Assembly: GCA_964576925.1 (NCBI GenBank)
Contig: CAZNWJ010000014.1
Span: forward strand, 19,075 to 83,074
Source of the DNA: JADJGC01 sp964576925
GTDB taxonomy: Bacteria; Zixibacteria; MSB-5A5; CAIYYT01
Length of the DNA stretch: 64,000 bases
Direction: 5' to 3'
The notes under the pieces are model-generated. The model searched no databases, had not been told where the DNA came from, and was given only the letters and a program-made list of their open reading frames with translations. The position numbers and the translations under genes are program-made. This document shows, piece by piece, positions 8,156-19,476 of this stretch. Numbering within the stretch: position 1 is the stretch's first letter; every line of letters begins with the position of its first letter.

Positions 8156-8812
8156 TTATCCTATCAAGTACAGCAAAGGGAAAAGGAAAATCCAAATCAA
8201 GTCGACCAAGTGCCAGTACAGACCGGTCATTTCCAGCGGCGTGTAGTACTGGTCAGAGATGCGACCTTTGACGGTTTTAACCATCATCCAGGCGATCAGC
8301 CCCATGCCCACGAGGACGTGGAATCCGTGGAGACCGGTCATCGAAAAGTAGATGCTGAAAAAGACGTGGGGATTGGCGCCTTCGAGGCCCGTGAATGTGT
8401 AGTACTTACCAGGAAGCTGGCCCAGATGGAATTTGTGACTATACTCGAAGTACTTGATCACCAGGAAGGTCGTTGCAAAGGCAAAGGTTGCGATCAGGAA
8501 CCACAAGGTCTGCTTCTTATTGTTCAGTTGCATCGAGCGAATCGCCAGGGCCATGGTGACTGAACTGGTGATCAGGACGACGGTATTAATCGCACCCAGT
8601 GTGATGTTCAGTTGTTTGTGGGCTTCCCAGAACATCTCGGGATACCACGAACGAAAGATGGCATAGGCACAGAACAATCCACCGAAGAGCAGGATTTCCG
8701 TGAGCAAGAACAGCCAGGTGCCAAGCTTGGCGGCCTCGGCCTGTTGCGCCGGCTCATGGAAATGATGCTGCAGGTGAGCGGGGTGATCGTGGCTCGTCGC
8801 GTGTGTCGACAT
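8156..8812 (-). CDS. coxC: Cytochrome c oxidase subunit III
   Basis: A 218-residue protein with five predicted membrane spans, typical of short bacterial subunit III. The family signatures are visible: ATEIL-like FLLTEILLFGGLF near residue 40, the SSVTMALA region, and the C-terminal FSMTGLHGFHVLVG and LYWHLVDLIWIFLFPLLYL segments. It stabilises subunit I and the proton-uptake side of the oxidase. The His-rich N-terminus precedes the first span. It lies 6 nt after coxA and 4 nt before coxD, so translation is probably coupled. Confidence 0.95.
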   Translation of the reverse strand: MSTHATSHDHPAHLQHHFHEPAQQAEAAKLGTWLFLLTEILLFGGLFCAYAIFRSWYPEMFWEAHKQLNITLGAINTVVLITSSVTMALAIRSMQLNNKKQTLWFLIATFAFATTFLVIKYFEYSHKFHLGQLPGKYYTFTGLEGANPHVFFSIYFSMTGLHGFHVLVGMGLIAWMMVKTVKGRISDQYYTPLEMTGLYWHLVDLIWIFLFPLLYLIG

Positions 8813-8818
8813 CAGGCG

Positions 8819-10432
<1,614 letters not shown>

Positions 10433-10445
10433 TCACGCTTCTCGC

Positions 10446-11387
10446 TTACTTCAGTGTCTTGATGTACTCGACGATGGCGTCGATTTGTTTGTCTTTGAGC
10501 AGGCCCTGATAAGTCGGCATCACGGGCTGAAAGCCTTTGACGACCTTGGCCTTGGGTTCGAGAATCGATTCGCGGATATAGTTTTCATCCACCTGAACCG
10601 AAGTACCGCCTTCAAGTTCCACAGTGTGGGCAAAAACCCCCTTGAAGGTCGGCCCCGTTCCCGCCTTGCCGTCAACGCTGTGACAGGTGATGCAGGCTTT
10701 TTGCGAGAAGAGCCGCGCGCCGTAGTCAGCAAGCGATTCTCCCTTGCCCGGTCCGGCCTGGGTCTCCTGCCACTCGGCATAAACCTGATCGGTGACGACG
10801 CGCACCTTGCCGATCATTTCCGAGTGCTTGGTGCCGCAATACTCGGTGCAGAACAGGTTAAAGCTGCCGGTATCCAGCGCTTCGAACCACGCGATGGTGT
10901 AGCGATTCGGCAACACATCCATCTTGATACGGAAATCGGGGACATAGAAACTGTGAATAACATCCTTCGAGGACATCAGCAGCTTCACCGGCTTTCCCGC
11001 CGGCACGAGCAACTCATTGACGCTGGAGGCGCCATCCGGATAATCGAACGACCAGAACCACTTCTGGCCGGTGACTTTCACTTCCATGGCATTAGCAGGT
11101 GTTACGTGGAGCCGGATGAAGCCTTTAAAGCCCCAGGCAAAAATGATAAACACGACTATGGTCGGGATCAGAGTCCAGGTGATTTCGAGTGCTGTGTTGT
11201 GCGATATGCCGGACGTCGTCGTGTGCGCTCCGCGCCGACGATAGCGAATCACGAACAACACCATAGCGGCCGTGACGAGCGCCAGCAGGATCGCCGAGGA
11301 ATAGTAAATGAAATTGAACAGCGCGTCGATATCGCCCGCGACGGTTGATTGCGGCGGGGGTAAAAACAGGCTTCCCGAATTATCCAT
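10446..11387 (-). CDS. coxB: Cytochrome c oxidase subunit II with fused cytochrome c (caa3 type)
   Basis: A 313-residue protein with two N-terminal spans (about 25-48 and 70-90) and a periplasmic cupredoxin domain. The CuA ligands are H145, C180, E182, C184, H188 and M191 (CTEYCGTKHSEM). A C-terminal monoheme cytochrome c domain carries CITCH at 232-236 and a distal Met near QPVMPTY. This fused cytochrome receives electrons, here most likely directly from ACIII encoded upstream in the same operon. There is no obvious cleavable signal peptide; the first span probably anchors it. Confidence 0.97.
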   Translation of the reverse strand: MDNSGSLFLPPPQSTVAGDIDALFNFIYYSSAILLALVTAAMVLFVIRYRRRGAHTTTSGISHNTALEITWTLIPTIVVFIIFAWGFKGFIRLHVTPANAMEVKVTGQKWFWSFDYPDGASSVNELLVPAGKPVKLLMSSKDVIHSFYVPDFRIKMDVLPNRYTIAWFEALDTGSFNLFCTEYCGTKHSEMIGKVRVVTDQVYAEWQETQAGPGKGESLADYGARLFSQKACITCHSVDGKAGTGPTFKGVFAHTVELEGGTSVQVDENYIRESILEPKAKVVKGFQPVMPTYQGLLKDKQIDAIVEYIKTLK

Positions 11388-11425
11388 GTCTATGGCTGCG
11401 CCAGCTCCGTTGTTACAGGATTCAC

Positions 11426-12262
11426 TTATGCGGCCGCGCGGACGGTTCGCAAACGCCGTTCACGCGCCCAGAGTATGCTCAAGAAAGCGGTCAGGATGAT
11501 CAGAGTCACCAAGCCACCGAGTTTCATGATATTCCCTGCCAAAACGACGTAGCCCTTGGCATGTGGGTCGTAGTGATAGCAGTAGAGGATCAAGCGATCC
11601 AGCGTTGAACCGATTTTGCCGTCAGCGGCTTCGATCAGCGCCAATTTCAAATCACGGGACTTGAATTCGAGACCGTAAAGGTAGCGCGAGATGACACCGG
11701 CTTCCGTGAGGACGAAAGCGCCCGCTGGATGGGCGTACTCCTTGGTCTCTTCATCGTAGTAGTACTTGAATCCGATGGCTTCGGCGAGCGCGCGCGACTG
11801 CGTTGAATCGCCGACGAAGAAGCGCCATCCCGAATTCTGACCCTTCTCACCCAATGCCTGCATGTAACGCGAGCGTTTACCTTCCGCGAGTTCGGCCGTT
11901 TCATTGGGATTAATGCTCACAGTCAGAATCATGAAGTCTTCTTCGAGATTCAACTCCTGCGCGCGGACTGCGTCGCTCAGGCCGTTCAACACGACTGTGC
12001 ACAACATTGGGCAGTTGTAGTAGGCCAGAGTCACGATGACCGGTTTGCCCTGATGAAAGTAGTCTTCCAACTTCACCTCTTCGCCGGCGTCATTTGTAAA
12101 GGCCAGATTCAGCGGGATGGTGTCGCCCAGATGTTCGACAATATCCATCTGGCGCAGTTCCGGCACGTCTTCGCGCACCAATTGCGCGGAAAGTTGGGTC
12201 TGCAAACTCAATAATAGCGCTGCGCCAAGAGCGAGTGTGATGTTCCAGGTTCGTGCTGTCAT
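11426..12262 (-). CDS. SCO1/SenC-family protein with C-terminal anchor
   Basis: A 278-residue protein with a signal peptide (about 1-27), an SCO thioredoxin-like domain and a C-terminal membrane span (about 240-262). The metal/thiol residues are C84 and C88 (CPMLC) and H178 (YAHPAG). It starts in an ATGA overlap with the end of the small membrane protein gene and precedes coxB, a common position for a CuA assembly factor. The C-terminal anchor distinguishes it from the second SCO copy at 6047-6646, which is anchored at its N-terminus. Confidence 0.92.
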   Translation of the reverse strand: MTARTWNITLALGAALLLSLQTQLSAQLVREDVPELRQMDIVEHLGDTIPLNLAFTNDAGEEVKLEDYFHQGKPVIVTLAYYNCPMLCTVVLNGLSDAVRAQELNLEEDFMILTVSINPNETAELAEGKRSRYMQALGEKGQNSGWRFFVGDSTQSRALAEAIGFKYYYDEETKEYAHPAGAFVLTEAGVISRYLYGLEFKSRDLKLALIEAADGKIGSTLDRLILYCYHYDPHAKGYVVLAGNIMKLGGLVTLIILTAFLSILWARERRLRTVRAAA

Positions 12263-12618
12263 CGGGCCGTGGTCGTTGAGCGTTGGGTTGCGTAGGCTTC
12301 TTCTGCCATAACCTGCATGGCACGTTCGATCGGAATGCGGTAAATGCCCTTTTGGGGATCAAGCAATTTGTACCCGCCGAGTACTTCGGCTTCGCGCGCG
12401 CGAAGTTCGCGGAGCATCGTGTTCTCTGGAACCAGTTGATATTCCTGGATAGCCTGCTCTTTCGTCGCGACAAAAATCTCGTCCACAAAGGCGACGGAGA
12501 GAACGATGCCGATCACGATAACAGCCGTCACGATCAACGCCCAGGGGATATTGACATCGCGCCGTTCGTAGCCGGTGCTCGCATCTGATGTGTTATGTGA
12601 TTTTGGCGTCTGGCTCAT
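12259..12618 (-). CDS. Small single-span membrane protein between ACIII and oxidase genes
   Basis: A 119-residue protein with a polar N-terminus, one strong span (about 26-46, PWALIVTAVIVIGIVLSVAF) and a roughly 70-residue soluble part rich in Glu/Ala. That part contains LDPQKGIYRIPIERAM, similar in style to segments near the ends of ACIII-associated proteins. There are no Cys or heme motifs. It begins 10 nt after actF and overlaps the SCO start by ATGA, so it is made with the complex. Position and topology suggest an accessory subunit or assembly factor of the ACIII-caa3 assembly. I do not recognise a named family. Confidence 0.75.
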   Translation of the reverse strand: MSQTPKSHNTSDASTGYERRDVNIPWALIVTAVIVIGIVLSVAFVDEIFVATKEQAIQEYQLVPENTMLRELRAREAEVLGGYKLLDPQKGIYRIPIERAMQVMAEEAYATQRSTTTAR

Positions 12619-12627
12619 TCACTTGCC

Positions 12628-13812
12628 TTATTGATTCACGAACTTCATCGATGCTTCCAGTCGCGGATCTCCCACCGGCAACAAAGGTCGAGATGCAAAC
12701 CGCTTCCAGAAGTACCAAACAAATACGCCGCCGATGCCCATCATAGTGGCCAAATCCATCCAAGAAAAGTGGGCGCCATGATGTGAAAAATTCGGGAATA
12801 CTAACCAATAAAGATCGACATAATGCATTATCAACATCCACAAGCACACGAAGATCAACCACGGACCGCTGCGTTTGGCGGCGCGTGTGATTAAGAACAG
12901 AAACGGCAGGCAGAAGTGCCCGAAGACGATTACGAGCGAAACAGCCTTCCAGGAACCAACCCAGCGGTGCTGATACCAGATCGTTTCTTCCGGGATATTG
13001 GCATACCAGATCAGGAAATATTGGGAGAAGCCCATGTATGCCCAGAAGACGATGAAAGCGAAAGTCAACTTGGCAAGATCATGATAGTGCTCAGGGGTAA
13101 TCTCCTTCTTGAGGACACCCTTCCGTCCCATCCATACGACAAGGATGAGAGTAAATGCCATGACCGCCATCGTGCTGCCGGCGAAGTAGTACGCTCCAAA
13201 GATTGTCGAATACCAATGGGCATCCAGCGACATCAGCCAATCCCAAGCGGCAAAGGTGGTCGTCAAGGCGAAGAGTATGATGCCGGGAGCGCTGACCTTG
13301 CGGAAGCTCGCGGTGAGCTCGGCGCTGTGGCCCTGATCCTGGCGGATTGAAAGAGCATAGAGCTTAAACGCGAGAAATGTCCAGATCGCGAAGTAGGCGA
13401 CTGTGCGAACAAGGAAGAAACCGGTATTCAGGAAGGCGGACTTCTGTGACAACAGATGGTCGGCAGCAACGACGGTCGCGTCAGTCCACTTGTACAAACC
13501 GCCGAGACCGAGCGCGATCGGGATGAAAAAGATGAACATCACCGGCAGTGTATACATGATATTTTCGACCAATCGGCGCAGCACTATACTCCACTGGGCA
13601 TTGACCAAGTGGTGCAACATCGTGAAGAACAGCCCGCCAAGTCCCAGGCTGACCCAAAAGGTGAAAGCGGTCAGGTACGAGTGCAGGAACTGCTTCGAAT
13701 CGACGAAGTATCCGGCGATACTGCCGGCAATTCCCAGCACGCCGATGGCGAGCATAATCGTTCCGAGCTTACCGGGGTCCGTTAGTTTGTATGTCTGTGC
13801 ATCAAGTCGCAT
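12628..13812 (-). CDS. actF: ACIII subunit ActF, quinol:cytochrome c oxidoreductase membrane subunit
   Basis: A 394-residue polytopic protein with about ten spans, resembling the NrfD/PsrC-like ActF of alternative complex III. Characteristic stretches include the LMSLDAHWYSTIFGAYYFAG segment, which is strongly conserved in ActF proteins, and WYANIPEETIWYQHRW. It partners ActC in the membrane part of the complex that oxidises quinol and passes electrons to cytochromes. It is slightly shorter than the roughly 430-residue form known from Rhodothermus. It lies 20 nt after actE. Confidence 0.92.
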   Translation of the reverse strand: MRLDAQTYKLTDPGKLGTIMLAIGVLGIAGSIAGYFVDSKQFLHSYLTAFTFWVSLGLGGLFFTMLHHLVNAQWSIVLRRLVENIMYTLPVMFIFFIPIALGLGGLYKWTDATVVAADHLLSQKSAFLNTGFFLVRTVAYFAIWTFLAFKLYALSIRQDQGHSAELTASFRKVSAPGIILFALTTTFAAWDWLMSLDAHWYSTIFGAYYFAGSTMAVMAFTLILVVWMGRKGVLKKEITPEHYHDLAKLTFAFIVFWAYMGFSQYFLIWYANIPEETIWYQHRWVGSWKAVSLVIVFGHFCLPFLFLITRAAKRSGPWLIFVCLWMLIMHYVDLYWLVFPNFSHHGAHFSWMDLATMMGIGGVFVWYFWKRFASRPLLPVGDPRLEASMKFVNQ

Positions 13813-13832
13813 CGTGATCTTTCGTTTCCGGA

Positions 13833-14456
13833 CTACTGAACTTGTCCACGCAGCTCAACCGGAATATCGTTAATCGTCGCGTTCTGACTCCGCTGCAGCG
13901 CGCGGAAGTAAGCCACGATCGCCCAGCGGTCAGGCACGGGAATCTGATGGCGATAGGTCGGCATGTTGCGTATTCCGTTGCTGATTACATCGTAGATGTG
14001 TCCGTCGGGGGCGGCGACCAGACGCGGGTCGTGGAAGCTCGGCGGCGGCAACAAACCGCGCTGTACGACGATTCCCTTGCCGTCCCCGGTCTTGCCGTGA
14101 CACGGCGAGCAATAGATGTTATAGCGTTCCTGCCCGCGTTGCAGCAATTGCAGTGTGATTTCTACCGGCATCCTGGCAATCAGGCTGTCGCGCTCATCGC
14201 GGCCGCGATAATAGGCGTTGTCCTCATTCAATTCGCCGCGCGCGACGGTGCCCGCGACCGGCTGCCGCATTGACATTCCGTCGGCGAAGAACTTGCTCTC
14301 GGACTGTGGCAGGTATTTTTCCTGACGGTCCATATTGGGATTGAGATGGATTGGGGGATCATCCGATGGCCGACCGCGTACGCAGCCAAGTTGAGCGAGC
14401 GCCAGAAGCACAAGCCCGGTGATAGCGGCCAAGTTGCGAAGGCTTCTGCGACTCAT
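13833..14456 (-). CDS. actE: ACIII subunit ActE, monoheme cytochrome c lipoprotein
   Basis: A 207-residue protein with a lipoprotein-type signal (lipobox LAQLGC, Cys about 25) and one class-I cytochrome c domain. The heme motif is CSPCH near residue 116-120, and a distal Met is plausible in IRNMPTYRHQ. ActE is the membrane-anchored monoheme cytochrome of ACIII and the probable electron donor to the oxidase. The stop and start codons around it overlap neighbouring genes by 4 bp (with actD), indicating coupled translation. Confidence 0.93.
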   Translation of the reverse strand: MSRRSLRNLAAITGLVLLALAQLGCVRGRPSDDPPIHLNPNMDRQEKYLPQSESKFFADGMSMRQPVAGTVARGELNEDNAYYRGRDERDSLIARMPVEITLQLLQRGQERYNIYCSPCHGKTGDGKGIVVQRGLLPPPSFHDPRLVAAPDGHIYDVISNGIRNMPTYRHQIPVPDRWAIVAYFRALQRSQNATINDIPVELRGQVQ

Positions 14457-15004
14457 TCGGAGGCCTCCACCACTTCGACGTTCTTGCCACCGATACGTTT
14501 CAAGAAATCCTGCGCGCTTTGCGGATCAAACTTGGGGTCAGTGGCATGCAAACTGACGATGAAGCCGTCATCGGAGAAACGCCGGAAGGCACCGGATTCA
14601 AAGAGCGGATGCCACAGTTGCGGCAATCGATTGAGCACAAACATGCCGAAGGTGGCTGTGATCGCCGAGGCCAAGACAGTGACGGCGAACACCACCGGCG
14701 TAAACGCCTGATAACTGAAATCTGGCTTGCCGGAAATGACCATCGGATAGCCGGAGGTCGTGACCCAATAGATGAAGTAGGTCATACCTCCGAATGCCAA
14801 GAGTGCCATGACGCCAACGATGTAGCCGAGCGGGGAGCGCTTTTCGCCCATCGCCCGGTCCATACCGTGAATCGGGAATGGCGAGTGGCAGTCAAAGTTC
14901 TTGTAGCCGGCATCGCGAACCTTCTCGGCAGCGTGTATCAAATCAGCCGGAGAATCAAACTGGGCGATTACGGCTGCCACCTTGCCGGATCTTGCCTGAC
15001 TCAA
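14453..15004 (-). CDS. actD: ACIII subunit ActD (DUF3341)
   Basis: A 183-residue protein with a soluble N-terminal ferredoxin-like part containing the DUF3341 signature (FDCHSPFPIHGMDRAMG) and two spans (about 60-80 and 98-120). A soluble C-terminus follows. ActD packs against the membrane subunits of ACIII; no cofactor is expected. ATGA-type overlaps join it to both actC upstream and actE downstream. Confidence 0.93.
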   Translation of the reverse strand: MSQARSGKVAAVIAQFDSPADLIHAAEKVRDAGYKNFDCHSPFPIHGMDRAMGEKRSPLGYIVGVMALLAFGGMTYFIYWVTTSGYPMVISGKPDFSYQAFTPVVFAVTVLASAITATFGMFVLNRLPQLWHPLFESGAFRRFSDDGFIVSLHATDPKFDPQSAQDFLKRIGGKNVEVVEASE

Positions 15005-16458
15005 CTGGCACCTCCCAACGCCGGCCCCGGTTCAATGCCCGGATGCGGACGCGTTGACTTGCCACCTGTTTCCTTGGCAGATTCGTGGGTGGATTCATGA
15101 GCGTGGTGATGCGGATCGGCCTGCGGGAGCACGCCTTTGATTTCGGCCATCGAGATCATCGGCAGGAAGCGCAGGAAAAGCAGGAACAGCGTGAAGAAGA
15201 GCCCAAACGAACCAATCAGCATGGTGAAGTCCCAGATCGTCGGCCAGTACCAGCCCCAGGACGAAGGAAGAAAATCACGCGTCAGGGTCAAGAGAATCAC
15301 GAAACGCTCAAACCACATGCCCACGTTGACGAGGATCGAAGCGATGAACATCCACACCAAGTTTGTCCGTGCCTTCTTCCACCAGAAGATCTGCGGGATG
15401 ATGACGTTGCAGCTTACCATGATCCAATATGACCACCAGTAAGGGCCGAAAGCGCGATTCCAGAAGGCGAACTGCTCGTAAGCATTACCCGAGTACCAGG
15501 CGATGAACATTTCGCAACCGTAGGCATAGCCCACCATCATACCGGTCACCATCATGATCTTGTTCATCTTCTCGAGATGATTCATCGTGATGAAGTGTTC
15601 CAGCTTATAGATTTTCCGCGCGATCAGGGCGAGTGTCATCACCATCGCAAAGCCGGAGAAGATAGCGCCGGCGACAAAGTAGGGCGGGAAGATCGTGGTG
15701 TGCCAGCCGGGCAGGACCGAGGTGGCGAAGTCAGTTGACACGATCGAGTGCACCGATAGCACGAGCGGCGTTGAAATGCCGGCCAGGATCAGATACGCCA
15801 ACTCATAGTGCTTCCACTGGCGATTGCCACCATGCCAGCCCAAAGAGAAGATGCCGTAGAAAATTTTGCGGAGGCGCGTCTTGGCGCGATCGCGCAAGGT
15901 TGCCAAATCAGGAATCAGGCCAACATACCAGAACAAGAGTGAACACGTAAAGTACGTTCCGACGGCAAACATATCCCAGAGCAGCGGGCTGCGGAAATTT
16001 GGCCACATCGCCATCTGATTCGGCAGAGGCATGACATAGTAGAGCAGCCATGCGCGGCCGACGTGAATCGAGGGAAACATCAGCGCGCAGATGACAGCGA
16101 AAATCGTCATCGCCTCGGCAAAGCGGTTAATGGAAGTACGCCAACGCTGGCGGAACAGAAAGAGGATGGCGGAGATCAGCGTGCCTGCGTGACCGATACC
16201 CACCCAGAAAACAAAGTTGACGATGTCGAACGCCCAGCCCACCGGCTGATTGTTGCCCCAGATACCAATGCCCTCAAAGAAAAGGTATCCAATCGCGCCG
16301 AAGAGGATCATCATGATCGAGAAAGCGGCGCCGAACAACAAGACCCAGCCCATCTTGGTACGATCTTCAACAATCGCACTTATATGCTGAGTTACCGTGC
16401 TAAACTTCTGGTTGCCGGTAATCAGTTCTTCATGATGCGTTTCAGTGTGCGCGCTCAA
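15001..16458 (-). CDS. actC: ACIII subunit ActC (NrfD/PsrC-like quinol-binding subunit)
   Basis: A 485-residue polytopic protein with about ten spans. The sequence shows typical ActC stretches: GIGHAGTLISAILFLFRQRWRTSINRFAEAM cut here to its core GHAGTLIS, GWHGGNRQW, and PYWWSYWIMVSCNVIIPQ cut to WWSYWIM. It holds the likely quinol-oxidation site next to the iron-sulfur subunit ActB. The C-terminal tail is rich in His and Pro (HHHAHEST). It starts 21 nt after actB and overlaps actD by 4 bp. Confidence 0.94.
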   Translation of the reverse strand: MSAHTETHHEELITGNQKFSTVTQHISAIVEDRTKMGWVLLFGAAFSIMMILFGAIGYLFFEGIGIWGNNQPVGWAFDIVNFVFWVGIGHAGTLISAILFLFRQRWRTSINRFAEAMTIFAVICALMFPSIHVGRAWLLYYVMPLPNQMAMWPNFRSPLLWDMFAVGTYFTCSLLFWYVGLIPDLATLRDRAKTRLRKIFYGIFSLGWHGGNRQWKHYELAYLILAGISTPLVLSVHSIVSTDFATSVLPGWHTTIFPPYFVAGAIFSGFAMVMTLALIARKIYKLEHFITMNHLEKMNKIMMVTGMMVGYAYGCEMFIAWYSGNAYEQFAFWNRAFGPYWWSYWIMVSCNVIIPQIFWWKKARTNLVWMFIASILVNVGMWFERFVILLTLTRDFLPSSWGWYWPTIWDFTMLIGSFGLFFTLFLLFLRFLPMISMAEIKGVLPQADPHHHAHESTHESAKETGGKSTRPHPGIEPGPALGGAS

Positions 16459-16479
16459 TTCTCTTAATCCTCACTGCAA

Positions 16480-19476
16480 CTAACCGTGATGACCGCCCGG
16501 ATCCGGAGCATGGGAACTCATGTCTGGATGCGGGTTGCGGATCTTCGCCAGATAGGTCAAGCGCGGCTTTACGTTAAGCTCGGAGAGCATCGCGTAGTTT
16601 CGATTCTGTGCTTTGACCTTGTTGACCCGGCTCTCCGGGTCATTGATATTTCCAAAGACGATGGCTTCGCTGGGGCAGGCCTGCTGGCAGGCGCTGCGCA
16701 CCTCGCCATCCTTGATCGTGCGATTCTCGAGCTTGGCTTTGATGCGACCCTCGCTGATGCGCTGGACACAGAAAGTGCATTTCTCCATGACGCCGCGGAA
16801 GCGCACGGTAACGTCCGGGTTCATTGCCATCCTGACGATCTCAGGTGTGTCCTTGGTAAAATTAAAGTAATTGAATCGGCGCACTTTGTATGGGCAGTTA
16901 TTTGAGCAGTAGCGCGTTCCGATGCAGCGATTATAGACCATGACATTCAGCCCTTCCTTGTCATGAACCGTTGCCGCAACCGGACAAACCTGCTCGCAGG
17001 GAGCATTCTCGCAGTGCTGGCACATCACCGGTTGATGCACCATGGCGGCGTCCTCAAGAGCGCCGGAGAAATAACGGTCGATACGCAGCCAGTGCATTTC
17101 GCGACCCTTCGCAACCTGCCGTTTGCCGACAATCGGGATATTGTTCTCGCTTTGACAAGCCACTACGCAACTGCCGCAGCCGGTGCAAGAATTGAGATCG
17201 ACGGCCATGCCCCATTGGTAACCTTCCGAGTAGTCGCGTTCTTTCCAGAGCGATTCGAGGGGCGGATGTTCGACCATCTCCTTCGCAAAGTTCGGGTGAC
17301 GGCGATAATCATCCAGGCTGGCTTCGCGAATGAGGGGCCGACCTTCCATCGACCAATGATCCTGCGCCGAGACGAGTTCATATTCACGGCCAAGCTTTGT
17401 CAGGCTTACGCCTGTTAGCAGATGCATAGCGGCACTGACTCGCAGAGGATAAACATCAAATCCGGCGCCTTCGGCAACACGGCCGAATTTCTGCCGGCCA
17501 TAACCGAGTTCGAGACCGATCGTATTGTCCGCCTGCCCCGGCAAAATCCACACCGGGATTTCGATTGATCGGCCATTGGCTGTCAGTTGGACGAGGTCGT
17601 TGCTGCTTAAGCCGTGTTGCTTGGCGGTCGCCGGGGAGACTGTCGCGCAGTTGTCCCAGGTGAGCTTGGTGATCGGATGGGGCATCTCCTGAAGCCAGCC
17701 GTTGTTGACGAAACGACCGTCATAGACTTGCGGCGACAATGCAAAGACGGCTTCGAGACCATCGCTGCCTGCCTTCAGGCCCATGACTGCCGCTGCAAGA
17801 TTTGAGGGCGAAGTGGTCATGGAAGTTGCCGGCGTTGCGCTATTCGCGAGCAAGCCATCGTGCAGGACGCGTCGCCAACCGGTTTCAAATACTCCCGGCG
17901 TAAGCCCCTGCCAGGTCTGGCGCACAATCTCGTACCCGCGCTGATCTTCGCCGGTAACGAGCAGATTCAGCAATTCAATCGCGCTGTGGCCTCCGAAGAG
18001 CGGCTCGATCATCGGCTGGACGACCGACGCTGTGCCGTCAAAGGCGCGCGCGTCGCCCCATGATTCAAGATAATGCGCCATTGGAAGATGCCAGGTGGCA
18101 ATCCGCGAGGTTTCATCGCGATAGAGCGACATGTGCACGCTATTCTCAGCCTTGCTGAGAGCAGACTTGAGATTGAGATCGGCAGGCGCATCGTGCACAG
18201 AATTGCCGCCGAGAATGAGGACGCTGGTTATCTGGCCACCATTCAGTTTCGTCACCAACGACTCAAGCTCCGACAGGTTGGGGAGTGCCGAGTCAACATA
18301 TTCGCGGTAAATCACAGTCTGGTTATTGTTGCCAAGCGCTTCGTTGATAGCATAAACGAGGGCGTGAAGAGCCGAGGGTTGGCGCTTCCCGGCGCAGACG
18401 ATGCTTGATCCGCGATGTTGCAGTAGATCCGCGGCGACCGCTTTGATCCAATTCTGGTCGAAACTGTGATTGGCGAAGCCGCTCAGCTGCGAAGCTATCG
18501 ATAGCCCCAAACCCTGGCGATTCAATTCGAGTGCCAGCGCAGCTGTGAAAGCCGGGATCTTGCTGGGGGCCAAACGAAGACGATGATCGGCATGCGCGCC
18601 GGTCAGGGTGTAGACGCCTTCGACGGCATAGAGGCGACTCATCTCGTCCCGTTCCGAAGCGATATGGCGAGCGGCCGCGAATCTACGGGCGTCACGGATG
18701 CTTCCCGGTTCGGATTTCAGGAAATCGGAATCCAGTGCCAGCACAACTTGAGCTTTGTCAAACGCGCGGTCGACACGAAGCGGGCGACCGGCAATCAGTC
18801 GCATTCCCTCGATCTCATTCTCCACACTCACCGGCTCGTAGGTAGCCCAGATCGCCTGTGGATACTTGGCCTTGAATGCGCCCATCAGGCGCGCCAGCGT
18901 TGGCGAGGAGAAAGACTCGCTGATGATCGCGAGCCCGGAGCCCTGGTTGAGCGTGAATCTCTCCAATTGCGAACGCCAGAACTGAACAAAGTCAGCCCAG
19001 CTCTTCTCAGTACCTTTTTCGAGGATGCGCTGCGAGCGGTCGGGATCATACAAACCGAGCAGCGACGCTTGAATCCATGCATCAGACGCACCCAGGGTGG
19101 CCGGGTGGAGGTCGTTTCCCTCAATCTTGGTCGGACGGCCTTCATGATTCTCGACCAGGATGCCATAGGCTTCCAATCCTAGCGGCATTGTCGTTGCGTA
19201 ATGTTGCGGTACGCCGGGGATGACGTTTTCCGGAGCCGTCACATACGGGAGAATCTTCTCGACCGGTTTCCGACAACCGGCCAGACCCGCAAAAGCGAGT
19301 GAAGCGCCCATCAAGCTCAAGAAGGTGCGGCGCGAAACCTGGTCACGCATTTCCGAGGCACCGGCAGGAAATTCCTGCTGGACGAATTCGCGGAACTCCG
19401 GCGTATCAGACAACTGGTTGAGACTACGCCAGTAGTTCTTGCCGTTTAGTTGACCTTTCAAATTCTCACCACTCAT
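16480..19476 (-). CDS. actB: ACIII subunit ActB, fused molybdopterin-like and ferredoxin-like subunit
   Basis: About 998 residues from the preferred ATG. A Tat-type leader lies inside an N-terminal extension (RRTFLSLMGASLAF near residue 50), followed by a lipobox-like AGC. A molybdopterin-oxidoreductase-like domain (about 80-690) lacks obvious cofactor ligands, as known for ActB. A C-terminal ferredoxin domain has four Cys clusters: CTGCGSCVVAC, CQHCENAPCEQVC, CIGTRYCSNNC and CTFC...CQQAC. The ATG at 19476 makes a classic ATGA overlap with actA. An in-frame TTG at 19494 would add six residues, but the GGAGG stretch (19500-19496) lies immediately against it, too close to serve it, and is rather far (about 19 nt) from the ATG. 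Confidence 0.94.
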   Translation of the reverse strand: MSGENLKGQLNGKNYWRSLNQLSDTPEFREFVQQEFPAGASEMRDQVSRRTFLSLMGASLAFAGLAGCRKPVEKILPYVTAPENVIPGVPQHYATTMPLGLEAYGILVENHEGRPTKIEGNDLHPATLGASDAWIQASLLGLYDPDRSQRILEKGTEKSWADFVQFWRSQLERFTLNQGSGLAIISESFSSPTLARLMGAFKAKYPQAIWATYEPVSVENEIEGMRLIAGRPLRVDRAFDKAQVVLALDSDFLKSEPGSIRDARRFAAARHIASERDEMSRLYAVEGVYTLTGAHADHRLRLAPSKIPAFTAALALELNRQGLGLSIASQLSGFANHSFDQNWIKAVAADLLQHRGSSIVCAGKRQPSALHALVYAINEALGNNNQTVIYREYVDSALPNLSELESLVTKLNGGQITSVLILGGNSVHDAPADLNLKSALSKAENSVHMSLYRDETSRIATWHLPMAHYLESWGDARAFDGTASVVQPMIEPLFGGHSAIELLNLLVTGEDQRGYEIVRQTWQGLTPGVFETGWRRVLHDGLLANSATPATSMTTSPSNLAAAVMGLKAGSDGLEAVFALSPQVYDGRFVNNGWLQEMPHPITKLTWDNCATVSPATAKQHGLSSNDLVQLTANGRSIEIPVWILPGQADNTIGLELGYGRQKFGRVAEGAGFDVYPLRVSAAMHLLTGVSLTKLGREYELVSAQDHWSMEGRPLIREASLDDYRRHPNFAKEMVEHPPLESLWKERDYSEGYQWGMAVDLNSCTGCGSCVVACQSENNIPIVGKRQVAKGREMHWLRIDRYFSGALEDAAMVHQPVMCQHCENAPCEQVCPVAATVHDKEGLNVMVYNRCIGTRYCSNNCPYKVRRFNYFNFTKDTPEIVRMAMNPDVTVRFRGVMEKCTFCVQRISEGRIKAKLENRTIKDGEVRSACQQACPSEAIVFGNINDPESRVNKVKAQNRNYAMLSELNVKPRLTYLAKIRNPHPDMSSHAPDPGGHHG

